From positions 1-8,823 of the forward strand of contig CAMWUU010000127.1 of NCBI GenBank assembly GCA_947177515.1: a DNA stretch of 8,823 nucleotides, written 5' to 3'. A program made the position numbers and the translations under genes. Below, one piece after another: positions 6,506 to 8,823 of this stretch. Numbering within the stretch: position 1 is the first letter of the stretch; each line of letters opens with the position of its first letter. This stretch comes from an uncultured Lachnospiraceae bacterium (GTDB taxonomy: Bacteria > Bacillota > Clostridia > Lachnospirales > Lachnospiraceae). Below the pieces are notes generated by a model that was given only the letters and a program-made list of their open reading frames with translations, did not search any database and was not told the DNA's origin.

Positions 6506-8823
6506 TTACTGTTCAAATAGGTATAATTGAAGGCGACTGACAAACTCATCTACGCTTTCATCCAAACCTTTTTTATCATTGAGATAATTCCCTGCTACCT
6601 CGAAAAGAATTTCCCATACATTTTCATCAATTGTAACTGGAAGATATGCGTCCCTTACAATCTGTATTATTTGTGCGGACTCCTCCTTATTAAACCAGCG
6701 CAATGTCGTTTTTCCATTATATCTTTCCAGATGCGAAAGATCTAACTGTGTAAACTCATCCAATATTTTGGAATAAATAGGATAACCGTTTCGGGAAACA
6801 TCCCTGTTTTGTATTTCATAAGAAAAAGCAAAATTAATAAACAAACTAGAAAGTTCTTTTTTTTCGGATACCTTGTTCAATCCCAACAATCCATTTGGAA
6901 TAAATATTCCATGGTTGCCAACCAATTCCCCTCCTCTTGCCTTCACAGAAGCCGGATATATTGAAAGTTCATACGCGCCACTTCCCGCAAGAAAAACAAA
7001 GTCTGCCTCCCCCTCTGCAAAAAGAGTTCCCGTTAAAGAATGCCCTTCCAAATAAGGTGTTGTCCCAACTGCTGTTTCCGTTATCTGTTCCGATTTACAA
7101 AAGCGCTTCACTAAAGAGAAAAATTGGTCAACCGCCTCCCTGTTCACTATCCCATTCTCCAATATAAAATCGGGTTTATAGTTATAATACAGGATTTGTA
7201 ACATATTGGCATACGAATACCCTAATATATTAGCCACTCCCCCCTCTGCTTCTGAGTATTCGACAAGTGATTCCAAGTCAGAATACTTCTCCTGACTTTG
7301 TCCAGAGGTCATAAACAAGGGAACGATAACACGCAATGGCAACATATAGATTTTATCCTCATTATTCGTATAAGCAGACCAAATATTCGGCAACAGTTTT
7401 TCCTTTTCCGAACCAAGTATCGGAGTCAAATCCTCCAAAATCCCCTTCTTAATATAGGAATCCACCGGCAGCCCATCCAATAACAGCACATCCGGTCCAT
7501 CCCCTGCCAGAATCCTGGCATTCAGTACCCGGATACGGTCGGACATGGTGACACTGCCATCCGCCCCCTCCCCAGTTTCATAAATCAGTTCAATATCTGG
7601 ATACTGATCCTGGAATTCGGAAATCATATCGAGGATCAAGTCATTACTTTTTAATGAATAGATCGTCAGATATTTTGACGCGCCATCCTCCTCCCCTGCG
7701 GGGGAATACTTTTTCATAATAACCCTATCTTCTCCATATACGATATAAAACGCATCCTCAATTACAAAGAACTTTAATAGTACACCACTGTATTTCGAAA
7801 AATGGAATGTTCCCGCTTCCAACACTTTCTGAAAACGGACATCCGTTTCTTTTGCACGATAAAACCCTGACGGCGTGCAGACATAAACATCCTCCTCCTG
7901 CCTGGCAATCCGGACAGAATTATCAAAGGCCGCTTCAATAACCGGAAGAAATTCCTGTTTTTCTGCATCATATCGCTGTACAGAGGCTCCCCCACGCGTA
8001 GAAATATAGATTATATTCCCACGGACACAGATGCTTTCGTACCAGCCGCATTTAAAGCTTGTCAGCAAATTACCATATTCTGGATTATAAACATAGCATT
8101 CTCTCCCCAGATCCGCTGAAACCACATTTCCGTTCGCCAATACTGCAACCGTCGCCTGCTCAGTAATATTCCAATCTGAAAGAGGGATTTCTACATACGA
8201 ATCACCATTTCTTTTTACAAGATGCGCTTTCTCCCCACTCCCCATATACCAGGCATACTCATTCTGATCTTCCCCTCGTACAAAGAATACCCTGCCCTGG
8301 TCAATTTCCGCCTTAATCCCCTCTAACCACAGTACTGGCTCACGTTCCCAGGCAATTCCTTTCTTATAAAGCCAGAAATCCGGATTCCCATCCGCCTCCT
8401 CCTTTGTTACCCCTTCCCGCAAGGTGTATCTCCATATGTAATAACCATCTTCTTCCCTGGCGGCTGTATAATATTCGATTTCATTGTCCTGGTTTAAAAG
8501 AACGTTGCAATAAAACTCGTTTTCATTCTCCTGTGTATAAACGGACGGGATACTTTTTTCCTTGTAATGATCGAGAAGTTCAAAAGTAATATCCGTAGTT
8601 TGATCGCTTACCTTTTCTCCCAGATTATTTTCATCCTCTTTTACCTTTACCGTTTCTGCTCCATCCCCCTTATTAGAGATTTTATCACTTTCCATTATAT
8701 CTGGAAAATCTTCTTTTGCTTTTTCATTTCCCCCATTCGTTCCTTCTGACAATTCTTCTTCTGGCTGCCCTTCTGATGGATTTTCTGCTGAAGCCGAACA
8801 TCCAGAAAACATACAGATTACCA
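6506..8823 (-). CDS. Solute-binding-protein-like lipoprotein with propeller-like N-terminal domain, paralogue D (start outside window)
   Basis: Nearly complete; the window ends inside the signal peptide. The last visible codons (..VICMFSGCSAS) align with residues 14-24 of copy C, so about 13 codons and the start lie beyond 8823 and full length should be about 784 residues. Seen: lipobox FSGC, acidic linker with a small extra segment (VKVKEDENN) relative to copy C, propeller-like beta-rich region, then the solute-binding-like part from TIYSLKSNDLILDMISEFQ, with ILAGDGPDVLLLDGLP, GILEDL, NGLLGLNKVSEKKELSSLF and the ending SVDEFVSRLQLYLFEQ. The 5' part matches copies A and C almost exactly (186 bp identical to A, 136 bp identical to C); the 3' part is clearly diverged. 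An IS200/IS605 remnant follows 12 nt after the stop. The internal Met in MFSGC is not a credible start because it would destroy the signal peptide. Confidence 0.87.
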   Translation of the reverse strand, partial: VICMFSGCSASAENPSEGQPEEELSEGTNGGNEKAKEDFPDIMESDKISNKGDGAETVKVKEDENNLGEKVSDQTTDITFELLDHYKEKSIPSVYTQENENEFYCNVLLNQDNEIEYYTAAREEDGYYIWRYTLREGVTKEEADGNPDFWLYKKGIAWEREPVLWLEGIKAEIDQGRVFFVRGEDQNEYAWYMGSGEKAHLVKRNGDSYVEIPLSDWNITEQATVAVLANGNVVSADLGRECYVYNPEYGNLLTSFKCGWYESICVRGNIIYISTRGGASVQRYDAEKQEFLPVIEAAFDNSVRIARQEEDVYVCTPSGFYRAKETDVRFQKVLEAGTFHFSKYSGVLLKFFVIEDAFYIVYGEDRVIMKKYSPAGEEDGASKYLTIYSLKSNDLILDMISEFQDQYPDIELIYETGEGADGSVTMSDRIRVLNARILAGDGPDVLLLDGLPVDSYIKKGILEDLTPILGSEKEKLLPNIWSAYTNNEDKIYMLPLRVIVPLFMTSGQSQEKYSDLESLVEYSEAEGGVANILGYSYANMLQILYYNYKPDFILENGIVNREAVDQFFSLVKRFCKSEQITETAVGTTPYLEGHSLTGTLFAEGEADFVFLAGSGAYELSIYPASVKARGGELVGNHGIFIPNGLLGLNKVSEKKELSSLFINFAFSYEIQNRDVSRNGYPIYSKILDEFTQLDLSHLERYNGKTTLRWFNKEESAQIIQIVRDAYLPVTIDENVWEILFEVAGNYLNDKKGLDESVDEFVSRLQLYLFEQ
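8325..8823 (-). repeat. Homogenised 5' block, copy D
   Basis: Counterpart of the blocks in A and C. Positions 8397-8582 equal 15-200 of copy A base for base, and 8325-8460 equal 5275-5410 of copy C. Direct repeats of this length spaced about 2.9-3.1 kb apart are substrates for recombination. Confidence 0.75.

Noticed and set aside
1..8823. CRISPR array or phage-type repeat system suggested by the recurring sequence blocks
   Set aside because: The repeats are about 500 bp long, coding, and spaced about 2.9-3.1 kb apart; they are paralogous gene ends.

Overview
The window looks like low-GC Firmicutes DNA, most likely a gut-type Clostridia/Lachnospiraceae genome. This rests on AT-rich sequence, strong GGAGG ribosome sites, lipoprotein signal peptides, and decayed radical-SAM and IS200/IS605 genes of clostridial style. 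The taxon is an inference. Every gene and gene remnant I can support lies on the minus strand, so transcription runs from high to low coordinates.

Layout in transcription order: (D) a large lipoprotein gene, 6506-8823, cut by the right window edge within its signal peptide; a 0.7-kb non-coding scar, 5802-6505, holding a dead IS200/IS605 tnpA with its end hairpin, a possible decayed LysR-type regulator fragment and the promoter region of the next gene; (C) a second full-length lipoprotein gene, 3462-5801, with a GTG start; directly behind it the wreck of a radical-SAM peptide-maturase-like gene, about 2946-3437; (B) a third full-length lipoprotein gene, 590-2929; and (A) a fourth copy, 1-475, of which only the first 158 codons are in the window.

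A-D are paralogues in a head-to-tail array. B and C are each 779 residues from the chosen starts. The visible architecture is a lipoprotein signal with Cys21, an acidic Ser/Glu/Lys linker, a beta-rich propeller-like region (about 88-390), and a C-terminal domain resembling family-1 extracellular solute-binding proteins (about 395-775). No permease, ATPase or other transport gene is present, so a transport role is not shown; ligand sensing or surface binding is equally possible. The first ~175 codons are almost identical at DNA level between copies (136 bp identical between C and D, 186 bp identical between A and D), while the rest has diverged much more. This suggests gene conversion or recent partial duplication.

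The main point of interest is the pairing of this lipoprotein family with a radical-SAM maturase-like gene, now degraded, inside an expanding and recombining array. No intact plus-strand gene, tRNA, rRNA or CRISPR array was seen.
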